DNA of 11,059 bases from an uncultured Ignavibacteriota bacterium (GTDB taxonomy: Bacteria > Bacteroidota > Ignavibacteria > Tepidaquicellales > Tepidaquicellaceae). Shown piece by piece: positions 1 through 5,811 of this stretch (positions within the stretch are counted from its first letter, which is position 1; each line of letters begins with the position of its first letter). Under the pieces are notes generated by a model. That model was not told where the DNA came from, made no database searches, and saw only the letters and a program-made list of their open reading frames with translations. The position numbers were made by a program, and so were the translations under genes. Where the stretch lies: NCBI GenBank assembly GCA_937983305.1, contig CALKAJ010000155.1, positions 1 through 11,059 on the forward strand, in the 5' to 3' direction.

Positions 1-46
1 TTTAATCGCACTTATTGGTGCGATAATGTTTTCAAGAAAAAAATAA
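1..46 (+). CDS. nuoJ: NADH-quinone oxidoreductase subunit J, C-terminal end (partial)
   Basis: Only the last 14 codons and the TAA stop (44-46) are in the window; the frame begins at base 2 and is open to the left edge. The visible tail reads LIALIGAIMFSRKK: the end of a hydrophobic helix with the Leu-Ile-Gly-Ala-Ile pattern typical of the last transmembrane helix of NuoJ, then a short basic end. NuoJ is a small membrane-arm subunit of complex I next to NuoK, and nuoJ normally lies directly before nuoK, as here with an 11-base gap. Identification rests mostly on position, because so little protein is visible. Confidence 0.8.
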   Translation, partial: LIALIGAIMFSRKK

Positions 47-57
47 TATATCAAAAT

Positions 58-366
58 ATGGAAATAACATTATATCATTATCTAACTGTAGGAGCAATAC
101 TTTTTTCACTTGGTCTTTATGCTATGATTTCAAGGAAAAATGCAATTATGATTTTAATGGGTATTGAACTGATATTGAACGCTTGTACTCTCAATTTTAT
201 TGCTTTCTCAAAATATGGCGGTCTTGGAGTTGACGGTCAACTAATTTCTATATTTGTTATTCTTCTTGCAGTAGCTGAAGCTGCTATTGCACTTGCTATA
301 GTTTTAAATATATACAACAACTTCAATACTGCAAACATTGATGAAGTTGATACAATGAAAGATTAA
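58..366 (+). CDS. nuoK: NADH-quinone oxidoreductase subunit K
   Basis: This is a 102-residue inner-membrane subunit of respiratory complex I, related to MnhC/MrpC, that helps carry protons between the quinone-binding region and the antiporter-like subunits. Three transmembrane helices are visible at about 5-22, 28-50 and 60-86. The two membrane glutamates that are key in the family are present: Glu37 in GIELILNA (E. coli Glu36) and Glu74 in VAEAAIALAI (E. coli Glu72). The length is normal for the family (about 100 residues). The ATG at 58 gives the standard short N-terminus before helix 1. Its AT-rich leader shows no Shine-Dalgarno sequence. It follows nuoJ by 11 bases and precedes nuoL by 35, so all are expected on one transcript. 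Identification is secure. Confidence 0.97.
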   Translation: MEITLYHYLTVGAILFSLGLYAMISRKNAIMILMGIELILNACTLNFIAFSKYGGLGVDGQLISIFVILLAVAEAAIALAIVLNIYNNFNTANIDEVDTMKD

Positions 367-401
367 TGCTAAAATAAAAAAAGTAAATAATAAGTAAATA
401 A

Positions 402-2426
402 ATGGAATTTGCATTAAAATTTATACCCTTAGCGATTTTGATAATACCACTGGTTTCTTTCCTTGTTATTATTTTCTTTGGAAAGAGGTTGCCAAGGCAA
501 GGTGATTGGTTAGGAACAGGCTTTCTCTTCTTAAATTTATTCCTTTCCATATATGTTTTCATTGCTTTCCTGAGTCTGGGAAATTATTCAATCACTTATG
601 ATTGGTTCTCGCTCGGAATAAACGAAACCAAATTTACGGTAGGATTTGTAGTTGACCAATTATCTGCGGTTATGCTCATAGTTGTAAATCTTATTAGTGC
701 TCTTGTACATTTGTTTTCGGTTAAATATATGGAAGGTGATTCTAAGTATTCAAAATATTTTGCTTATTTAGGTTTGTTCACGTTTTCAATGCTCGGTATA
801 GTTATTACAAATAATTTACTTCTAATGTATGTTTTTTGGGAGTTGGTAGGTCTTTCTTCATATTTACTCATTGGTTTCTGGTATGAAAAGAAACCTCCTC
901 AGGAAGCAGCAAAAAAAGCATTTATTGTTAATAGGATTGGTGATTTTGGTTTTTTAATCGGAATTATGATTGTATTCTATTTTATCGGAAATTTTGCATT
1001 CTCAGAAATATTTGCCGGAATTTCATCCGGGAAAATTCCTTCCGAATGGTTGACTGCAGCCGGTATTCTTCTCTTTTGCGGAGCGATTGGTAAATCAGCT
1101 CAATTTCCGCTTCACGTTTGGCTTCCCGATGCAATGGAAGGTCCTACACCGGTTTCTGCATTAATACATGCTGCAACTATGGTGGCTGCTGGAGTTTACC
1201 TTACGGCGAGAATTTTTATAATGCTTTCAGCGGATGCACTTACGTTTGTCGCATTCATTGGAGCGATTACGGCTTTTATTGCGGCAACAATAGCTTTGAC
1301 TCAAAATGATATTAAGAAAATACTTGCTTACTCTACTGTCAGCCAGCTCGGTTATATGATTATGGCTATTGGAGTAGGTGCTTATTCTTATGGTGTTTTT
1401 CATCTTGTAACACACGCTTTCTTTAAGGCATGTATGTTTCTTGGAGCCGGTTCTGTAATATACGGCATGCATCATATTCAGAATATTAGAGAGATGGGCG
1501 GATTAAGGAAAAAGATGCCTATAACTTTTATAACTTTTTTGATTTCAACGTTAGCAATTTCGGGAATTCCGTTTACATCAGGTTTTTTAAGTAAGGATTC
1601 AATTCTTGCGTCAACAATGGCATTTAGCAGTATTAATGGAGGTATTACAATCATAATTCCTATAATTGCTTTCCTTGGTGCGGGTTTGACGGCATTCTAT
1701 ATGTTCAGATTGGTTATTAAAACTTTCTTAGGCGAGCCAAAAAATAAAGAAAAATATGACCATTGCCATGAATCTCCTTTGCAAATGACATTACCTTTAA
1801 TGATTCTAAGCGGATTATCTATATTTTTCTTTTATTCTTTTAATCCGTTTGGTGCTGAAGGCGGATGGTTTATCAATGTTTTGAAATCACCGGAATCTTT
1901 ACTCGTTGGAACCAAAGGAGCTATTTATCATATTGTTTCAAGAGAAGAATTTAGTGAAGCTTTGCATCATGCACATTATCCGGCAATGATACTGTCTCTT
2001 GTTTTGGCAGGTCTTGGTATTTTAATTTCGTTTGTCTTTTATTTCTGGAATAAAGTTGATACTGAAAAATTGAAGAAGGCACTAAACCCATTGTATAAAT
2101 TTTCTTTGAATAAGTGGTATTTTGACGAGCTATATCATTACACGGCGGTTTCTTTTGTTATGGGTCTTTCTGCTCTTGCCTCGCTATTTGATAAGTATGT
2201 GATTGATGGAATTGTAAACGGAACTGCATATCTGACTACGAAATTATCGGATTTTAGCGGATTATTTGATAAATATGTTGTAGATGGGCTTGTCAACTTT
2301 ACAGGCGGAACCGTATGGGTTTTTGGAATGGTATTAAGAAAATTTCAAACAGGAAGAGTGCAGACATATATTGGATTTTTAGTTTTTAGTATAGTACTTC
2401 TATACTTCATTTTTAGATGGATATAA
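402..2426 (+). CDS. nuoL: NADH-quinone oxidoreductase subunit L
   Basis: This is the distal antiporter-like proton-pumping subunit of complex I, 674 residues with about 16 membrane helices and a long C-terminal lateral-helix region. The expected functional residues are visible: Glu147 in FWELVGLSSYLLIGFW (TM5; E. coli Glu144), Asp181 in VNRIGD, Lys231 in GKSAQFPLHVWLPDAMEGPT (TM7; E. coli Lys229), Lys342 in HAFFKACMFLGAGS, and Lys398 in GFLSKDS (TM12; E. coli Lys399). Leu595-Asn606 and Leu621-Asn632 in the C-terminal part are near-duplicates (LFDKYVxDGxVN). The protein is longer than the E. coli one (613 residues), mainly after the core. An in-frame TAA lies directly before the ATG, so the start cannot move upstream. 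There is no clear Shine-Dalgarno sequence. The gene ends 18 bases before a tRNA gene, which separates it from nuoM. Confidence 0.98.
   Translation: MEFALKFIPLAILIIPLVSFLVIIFFGKRLPRQGDWLGTGFLFLNLFLSIYVFIAFLSLGNYSITYDWFSLGINETKFTVGFVVDQLSAVMLIVVNLISALVHLFSVKYMEGDSKYSKYFAYLGLFTFSMLGIVITNNLLLMYVFWELVGLSSYLLIGFWYEKKPPQEAAKKAFIVNRIGDFGFLIGIMIVFYFIGNFAFSEIFAGISSGKIPSEWLTAAGILLFCGAIGKSAQFPLHVWLPDAMEGPTPVSALIHAATMVAAGVYLTARIFIMLSADALTFVAFIGAITAFIAATIALTQNDIKKILAYSTVSQLGYMIMAIGVGAYSYGVFHLVTHAFFKACMFLGAGSVIYGMHHIQNIREMGGLRKKMPITFITFLISTLAISGIPFTSGFLSKDSILASTMAFSSINGGITIIIPIIAFLGAGLTAFYMFRLVIKTFLGEPKNKEKYDHCHESPLQMTLPLMILSGLSIFFFYSFNPFGAEGGWFINVLKSPESLLVGTKGAIYHIVSREEFSEALHHAHYPAMILSLVLAGLGILISFVFYFWNKVDTEKLKKALNPLYKFSLNKWYFDELYHYTAVSFVMGLSALASLFDKYVIDGIVNGTAYLTTKLSDFSGLFDKYVVDGLVNFTGGTVWVFGMVLRKFQTGRVQTYIGFLVFSIVLLYFIFRWI
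2184..2297 (+). repeat. Duplicated LFDKYVxDGxVN motif inside nuoL
   Basis: Two 36-base copies, at 2184-2219 and 2262-2297, match at 28 of 36 positions by my count. They encode Leu595-Asn606 and Leu621-Asn632 of NuoL, 26 residues apart. The shared protein pattern is LFDKYV-[IV]-DG-[IL]-VN. It lies in the region after the antiporter core, where complex I NuoL proteins carry the lateral helix and final membrane anchor. A single FD-x-x-VDG-x-VN motif is usual there. Doubled forms may be common in some phyla, so this may be a lineage trait rather than a recent event. Confidence 0.75.
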
Positions 2427-2431
2427 TTTTG
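2424..2431 (+). promoter_or_regulatory. Possible Bacteroidetes-type -7 element for tRNA-Leu
   Basis: The sequence TAATTTTG matches the Bacteroidetes -7 consensus TAnnTTTG exactly. Its TAA is also the nuoL stop codon. It ends 13 bases before the first base of tRNA-Leu (2445), so transcription would start a few bases upstream of the tRNA. I see no good TTTG -33 element at the usual spacing; the matching region lies inside the last nuoL codons. The motif could be chance in AT-rich DNA, and the tRNA could instead be cut from the nuo transcript. Confidence 0.3.
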
Positions 2432-2444
2432 TTCTTTAACATAA

Positions 2445-2530
2445 GCCGGAATGGCGGAATTGGCAGACGCACTGGACTCAAAATCCAGCGGGACTTAAAT
2501 CCCGTAAGGGTTCGACCCCCTTTTCCGGCA
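2445..2530 (+). tRNA. tRNA-Leu (anticodon CAA)
   Basis: This is a complete class II tRNA that decodes UUG leucine codons. The acceptor arm is GCCGGAA (2445-2451) paired with TTCCGGC (2523-2529) over all seven positions, with discriminator A at 2530. The anticodon stem CTGGA/TCCAG (2472-2476, 2484-2488) encloses the loop CTCAAAA, with anticodon CAA at 2479-2481. A long variable arm, CGGGA/TCCCG (2489-2504), is characteristic of tRNA-Leu. The T arm is AAGGG/CCCTT around the loop TTCGACC. The 3' CCA is not encoded (the sequence continues CTA), so a CCA-adding enzyme is needed. The gene is embedded in the nuo operon, 18 bases after nuoL and 48 bases before nuoM, on the same strand. Transcription from the nuo promoter plus RNase P/RNase Z processing would therefore cut the operon mRNA here. 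Confidence 0.98.
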
Positions 2531-2578
2531 CTATTTTATAATTTATTAAGTAACTTTTTTAAATAAAAAATTTACGTA

Positions 2579-4156
2579 ATGGCTGAATTAAAAATCCTTG
2601 GTATAGGAGTTTTGTCGTGGATGGTATTCCTTCCTGTACTTGGAATGATTATTGTGTTGGCATTGCCGAAATCACAAACAAAAGCTATAAAATATATAGC
2701 TACCGGATTCATGGTTCTATTAATGTTAATTTCGGTATATATGCTTGCAAATTTTGATTCTTCTAAAGCAGGTGTGAACTCGCTGGAAGGATTACAATTT
2801 GTTGAAAAAGTAACCTGGATTGATGTTGATTTCCCGGCTGCAATGATAGGGAAAATTCATATTGAGTATTTTCTTGGTGCTGACGGTTTATCATTTCCGA
2901 TGGTTTTGTTAACAGCATTAATAGGTTTTGTTGGTGCTGTTGCGAGTTTTAGTGTAAAGAAAAATGAAAAAGGTTATTATGCTATGTATCTTTTCCTCAT
3001 TACGGGAATGATGGGTACTTTTGTTGCATTAGACTTTTTCCTGTTCTTTGTCTTTTGGGAAATTATGCTATTTCCAATGTACTTCCTAATAGGAATATGG
3101 GGAGGTGAAAGACGTCTTTATGCGGCTATCAAGTTTTTCCTATATACACTTTTTGGCAGTGTATTTATGTTAATCGTAATGATAGCTTTGTTCTTTAGTT
3201 CAAAAGATCCTCAAACAGGACTTCACACTTTTAACCTGATTACTCTTATGAACCCGCAAACTTTCCCACCTGAATCGTTTTTTGGTGTATTGGGTAACAC
3301 ATGGAGGTTATTAGCATTTGCAGGTTTATTCATTGGGTTTGCAATTAAAGTTCCTGTATTCCCATTTCATACATGGTTGCCCGATGCACACGTCGAAGCA
3401 CCAACAGCCATTTCTGTAATTTTAGCAGGTGTTCTGCTTAAGCTTGGAACTTACGGTTTAATAAGAATATCTTTCCCAATTTTCCCGGATGCGGCGAGAT
3501 ATTTTATGTATCCAATGGCAATTCTTGCTGCAATAAATATTATTTACGGTGCATTATGTGCTATGGCACAAAAAGATTTTAAGAAGTTAATTGCTTACTC
3601 ATCAATTTCACATATGGGTTATGTACTGCTCGGTATGGCTTCTCTAACTACGATAGGAATGAATGGTGCTATTTTCCAGATGTTCAATCACGGCACTATC
3701 ACTGCCGTTATGTTCCTTATGGTGGGTGTTATATATGACAGAGCCCACACAAGAGGATTATATGATTTCGGCGGATTGGCAAATAAAATGCCGAAATATT
3801 TTGCAGTTACAATGATTGCTTTTTTTGCTTCAATCGGATTGCCCGGATTAAGTGCCTTCATCAGCGAATCTTTTATTTTCTTAGGCGGTTTCAATAATGA
3901 AATGATAAGAATTGTTACAATAGTTTCTGCAACCGGTATCATATTGAACGCAGCTTATATTCTGTGGACAGTTCAAAGGGTATTTCTCGGAGAGCTTCCC
4001 TCGAAGTGGGATGGACTCAATGATATTTCCGGAAGAGAGCTTTTAAGTTCAGTACCACTAATTGTAATTATTATCGTATTAGGTATTTATCCGTCACTGT
4101 TTATTAACCTGATGAGTAATTCGGTAACACAATTGATTAGTTTTATAATGAAATAG
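2579..4156 (+). CDS. nuoM: NADH-quinone oxidoreductase subunit M
   Basis: This is the middle antiporter-like proton-pumping subunit of complex I, 525 residues and about 14 membrane helices (E. coli NuoM is 509). The charged residues of the proton path are all present: Glu161 in FWEIMLFPMYFLIGIWGGERR (TM5; E. coli Glu144), Lys257 in FAIKVPVFPFHTWLPDAHVE (TM7; E. coli Lys234), Lys288 in VLLKLGTYGLIR (TM8; E. coli Lys265), and Glu430 in LSAFISESFIF (TM12; E. coli Glu407). The signature NHGTITAVMFLMVGVIYDR is also clear. The reading frame has a TAA at 2564-2566, so the protein cannot begin inside the tRNA gene. The ATG at 2579 gives a normal first helix. No Shine-Dalgarno sequence precedes it. 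nuoN follows after 25 bases. Confidence 0.98.
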   Translation: MAELKILGIGVLSWMVFLPVLGMIIVLALPKSQTKAIKYIATGFMVLLMLISVYMLANFDSSKAGVNSLEGLQFVEKVTWIDVDFPAAMIGKIHIEYFLGADGLSFPMVLLTALIGFVGAVASFSVKKNEKGYYAMYLFLITGMMGTFVALDFFLFFVFWEIMLFPMYFLIGIWGGERRLYAAIKFFLYTLFGSVFMLIVMIALFFSSKDPQTGLHTFNLITLMNPQTFPPESFFGVLGNTWRLLAFAGLFIGFAIKVPVFPFHTWLPDAHVEAPTAISVILAGVLLKLGTYGLIRISFPIFPDAARYFMYPMAILAAINIIYGALCAMAQKDFKKLIAYSSISHMGYVLLGMASLTTIGMNGAIFQMFNHGTITAVMFLMVGVIYDRAHTRGLYDFGGLANKMPKYFAVTMIAFFASIGLPGLSAFISESFIFLGGFNNEMIRIVTIVSATGIILNAAYILWTVQRVFLGELPSKWDGLNDISGRELLSSVPLIVIIIVLGIYPSLFINLMSNSVTQLISFIMK

Positions 4157-4181
4157 AATTTTAACTTTAACAATATAGAGC

Positions 4182-5687
4182 TTGAATAATTTTACAGAAA
4201 TAATAAAAAGTATAAACAGCTTTCTCCCTGAAATTTCGGTTATAATAACATTATTATTATGTCTGATAGCTGACCTAATAATCAGGAAGAAATCTCCTGT
4301 CGTAACAATTATTGCTATTGCAGGTTTATTGGTCTCAGCATATTTTGTATATATGCAATCAGCGATTCAAGAGTCGCTATTTTCCGGTATGTTAGTGATT
4401 GACCCATTTGCTGTTTTCTTTAAATATTTATTTATTTTATCTTCAATAATTATTCTTATATTCTTTGAATTTTCCAATGAAATCAAAGAATCAACCCACA
4501 AGAATGAATATTCTTACTTGATTCTATCTCTCGTTTTAGGTTCATTTCTTATGGCATCTTCAGTGAACCTGTTAATGATGTATCTCTCTTTGGAGTTGGC
4601 AAGTTTGACCTCATACATCTTAGCCGGATACACAAAGTCGGAGAAAAAATCTTCTGAATCTTCGATGAAGTATCTTATCTATGGTGCTGCTTCTTCAGGT
4701 ATAATGCTTTATGGTATGAGTTTACTTTATGGATTCACAGGTAGTCTGGATATATATGAGATATCAAGATACTTATCCAATAATCCAACCCCAAATGCAT
4801 TTATCTACATTACTATGATAATGATAGCGGCAGGTTTCGGATACAAAACTTCATCTGTTCCGTTTCATTTTTGGACTCCGGATGTTTATGAAGGTTCTCC
4901 AACACCTGTAACCGCTTTTCTTGCTGTAACTTCTTCTGCAGCCGGATTTTCTATAATTACAAGATTTTTCCTGACTACATTTCTTGGTTCCACTCAAATA
5001 GTTGATGGAGCTTTTTCTATAATAGCAGGTATTCATTGGCAAGATATTATTATAGTCATTTCAGTTGCATCTATGATAGTAGGGAATTTTGTAGCAATCT
5101 GGCAAAAGAGTCTGAAAAGACTGCTTGGATATTCTTCTATTGCGCAGGGAGGTTATATGCTTGCAGGTTTGGTTGTTGCTGACAAAATTGGTTTAACTGC
5201 AATGCTGATTTATTTATCTGCATACTTATTTATGAATCTTGGAGCTTTTTTCGTAACAATACTTATTGTTAACAAATTAGGTACTGACGATATTGAGAAA
5301 ATGAAAGGACTCGGATATCGAATGCCATTTATTGGTGTTGCAATGTCTGTGTTTATGCTGGCTTTATCAGGGATTCCGGCTACCGTAGGTTTTATTGGTA
5401 AGTTTTATCTTGTTACGGCTTTGATGAAACCGGGTGCAGGATTTCTATGGTTTGCAATAGTACTTATGTTAAATAGTGTTGTATCTCTGTTCTTTTATTT
5501 GAAAGTTGTAAAAAATATGTTTCTTGAAAGAGCAGAAAATACTGATGAATTACCCGGGATTAAATTCAGCTTTCAATCGTATATTGTTTTAATCCTTCTG
5601 TTAATTCCAACTATATTTTTTGGATTATATTTTGGACCTATTGTAAAACTCGCCGAAAGTTCTGCGGTTTTCTTTGGGATTAAATAA
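4182..5687 (+). CDS. nuoN: NADH-quinone oxidoreductase subunit N
   Basis: This is the third antiporter-like subunit of complex I, 501 residues (E. coli 485) and about 14 helices. Visible landmarks are Glu138 in LSLELASLTSYILAGY (TM5; E. coli Glu133), Lys163 in SSMKYLIYGAASSG, Lys222 in GYKTSSVPFHFWTPDVYEGS (TM7; E. coli Lys217) and Lys407 in GFIGKFYL (TM12; E. coli Lys395). TM8 reads FLAVTSSAAGF where family members usually have a lysine (E. coli Lys247); here that position is Ser252 (codon TCT). The start is TTG at 4182: an in-frame TAG lies two codons upstream at 4176-4178, and the next Met is residue 59, too late for the first two helices. No Shine-Dalgarno sequence is seen at normal spacing. 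It is the last gene of the operon; a strong terminator follows 25 bases later. Confidence 0.97.
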   Translation: MNNFTEIIKSINSFLPEISVIITLLLCLIADLIIRKKSPVVTIIAIAGLLVSAYFVYMQSAIQESLFSGMLVIDPFAVFFKYLFILSSIIILIFFEFSNEIKESTHKNEYSYLILSLVLGSFLMASSVNLLMMYLSLELASLTSYILAGYTKSEKKSSESSMKYLIYGAASSGIMLYGMSLLYGFTGSLDIYEISRYLSNNPTPNAFIYITMIMIAAGFGYKTSSVPFHFWTPDVYEGSPTPVTAFLAVTSSAAGFSIITRFFLTTFLGSTQIVDGAFSIIAGIHWQDIIIVISVASMIVGNFVAIWQKSLKRLLGYSSIAQGGYMLAGLVVADKIGLTAMLIYLSAYLFMNLGAFFVTILIVNKLGTDDIEKMKGLGYRMPFIGVAMSVFMLALSGIPATVGFIGKFYLVTALMKPGAGFLWFAIVLMLNSVVSLFFYLKVVKNMFLERAENTDELPGIKFSFQSYIVLILLLIPTIFFGLYFGPIVKLAESSAVFFGIK

Positions 5688-5712
5688 GGTCATATTTGAT
5701 TTTTAAAAATTT

Positions 5713-5741
5713 AAACCCGTTTATAAAACGGGTTTTTTTTT
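5713..5741 (+). terminator. Intrinsic terminator of the nuo operon
   Basis: A perfect 10-bp inverted repeat, AAACCCGTTT (5713-5722) and AAACGGGTTT (5726-5735), with a 3-base loop, runs directly into a tract of T that extends to 5741. This is a textbook Rho-independent terminator 25 bases after the nuoN stop codon. It should end nuo transcription and isolate glmS. On the opposite strand the following T run is broken, so it looks chiefly one-directional. Confidence 0.93.
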
Positions 5742-5752
5742 ATATAAAGCAC

Positions 5753-5783
5753 TTTAATTTCATTTTCTTAATTATTAAATTTG
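5753..5783 (+). promoter_or_regulatory. Candidate glmS promoter (Bacteroidetes-type)
   Basis: TAAATTTG at 5776-5783 matches the Bacteroidetes -7 consensus TAnnTTTG exactly. TTTA at 5753-5756 is a 3-of-4 match to the -33 TTTG with a 19-base spacer. This would start transcription near 5790 and give a 5' leader of about 20 bases with the ribosome binding site inside it. glmS needs its own promoter because a terminator separates it from nuoN. The call is a pattern match in AT-rich sequence and depends on the host using this sigma-factor type. Confidence 0.4.
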
Positions 5784-5798
5784 ACTTTTAAAATTAAA

Positions 5799-5805
5799 GA
5801 AGGGG
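5799..5805 (+). promoter_or_regulatory. Ribosome binding site of glmS
   Basis: GAAGGGG lies 6 bases before the glmS ATG and can pair with the 3' end of 16S rRNA through AGGGG or GAAGG. It is the only clear Shine-Dalgarno-like sequence before a gene start in this window, and it supports the ATG at 5812. Confidence 0.6.
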
Positions 5806-5811
5806 CATCTT

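Noticed and set aside
1118..1475. Small open frames inside nuoL on both strands
   Set aside because: They lie wholly within well-conserved nuoL sequence, their translations are Cys/Tyr/Ser-rich without family resemblance, and they lack start signals.
2445..2530. tRNA-Leu as the attachment site of an integrated element
   Set aside because: No integrase, no duplicated tRNA 3' end and no foreign genes are nearby; nuoM follows directly.
2555..2570. Hairpin TTTTTT-AAAT-AAAAAA between tRNA-Leu and nuoM as a terminator
   Set aside because: The stem is only A-T pairs and there is no following T run; it is expected by chance in such AT-rich sequence.
5781..5786. TTGACT as a sigma-70 -35 box for glmS
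   Set aside because: A -10 box at 17-base spacing would fall in the GGGG ribosome binding site and the start codon region, so it cannot work as a promoter for this gene.
5742..5811. A glmS ribozyme/riboswitch before glmS
   Set aside because: Only 70 bases lie between the terminator and the start codon. This is too short for the ribozyme, which is mainly a Firmicutes element, and no matching core is seen.
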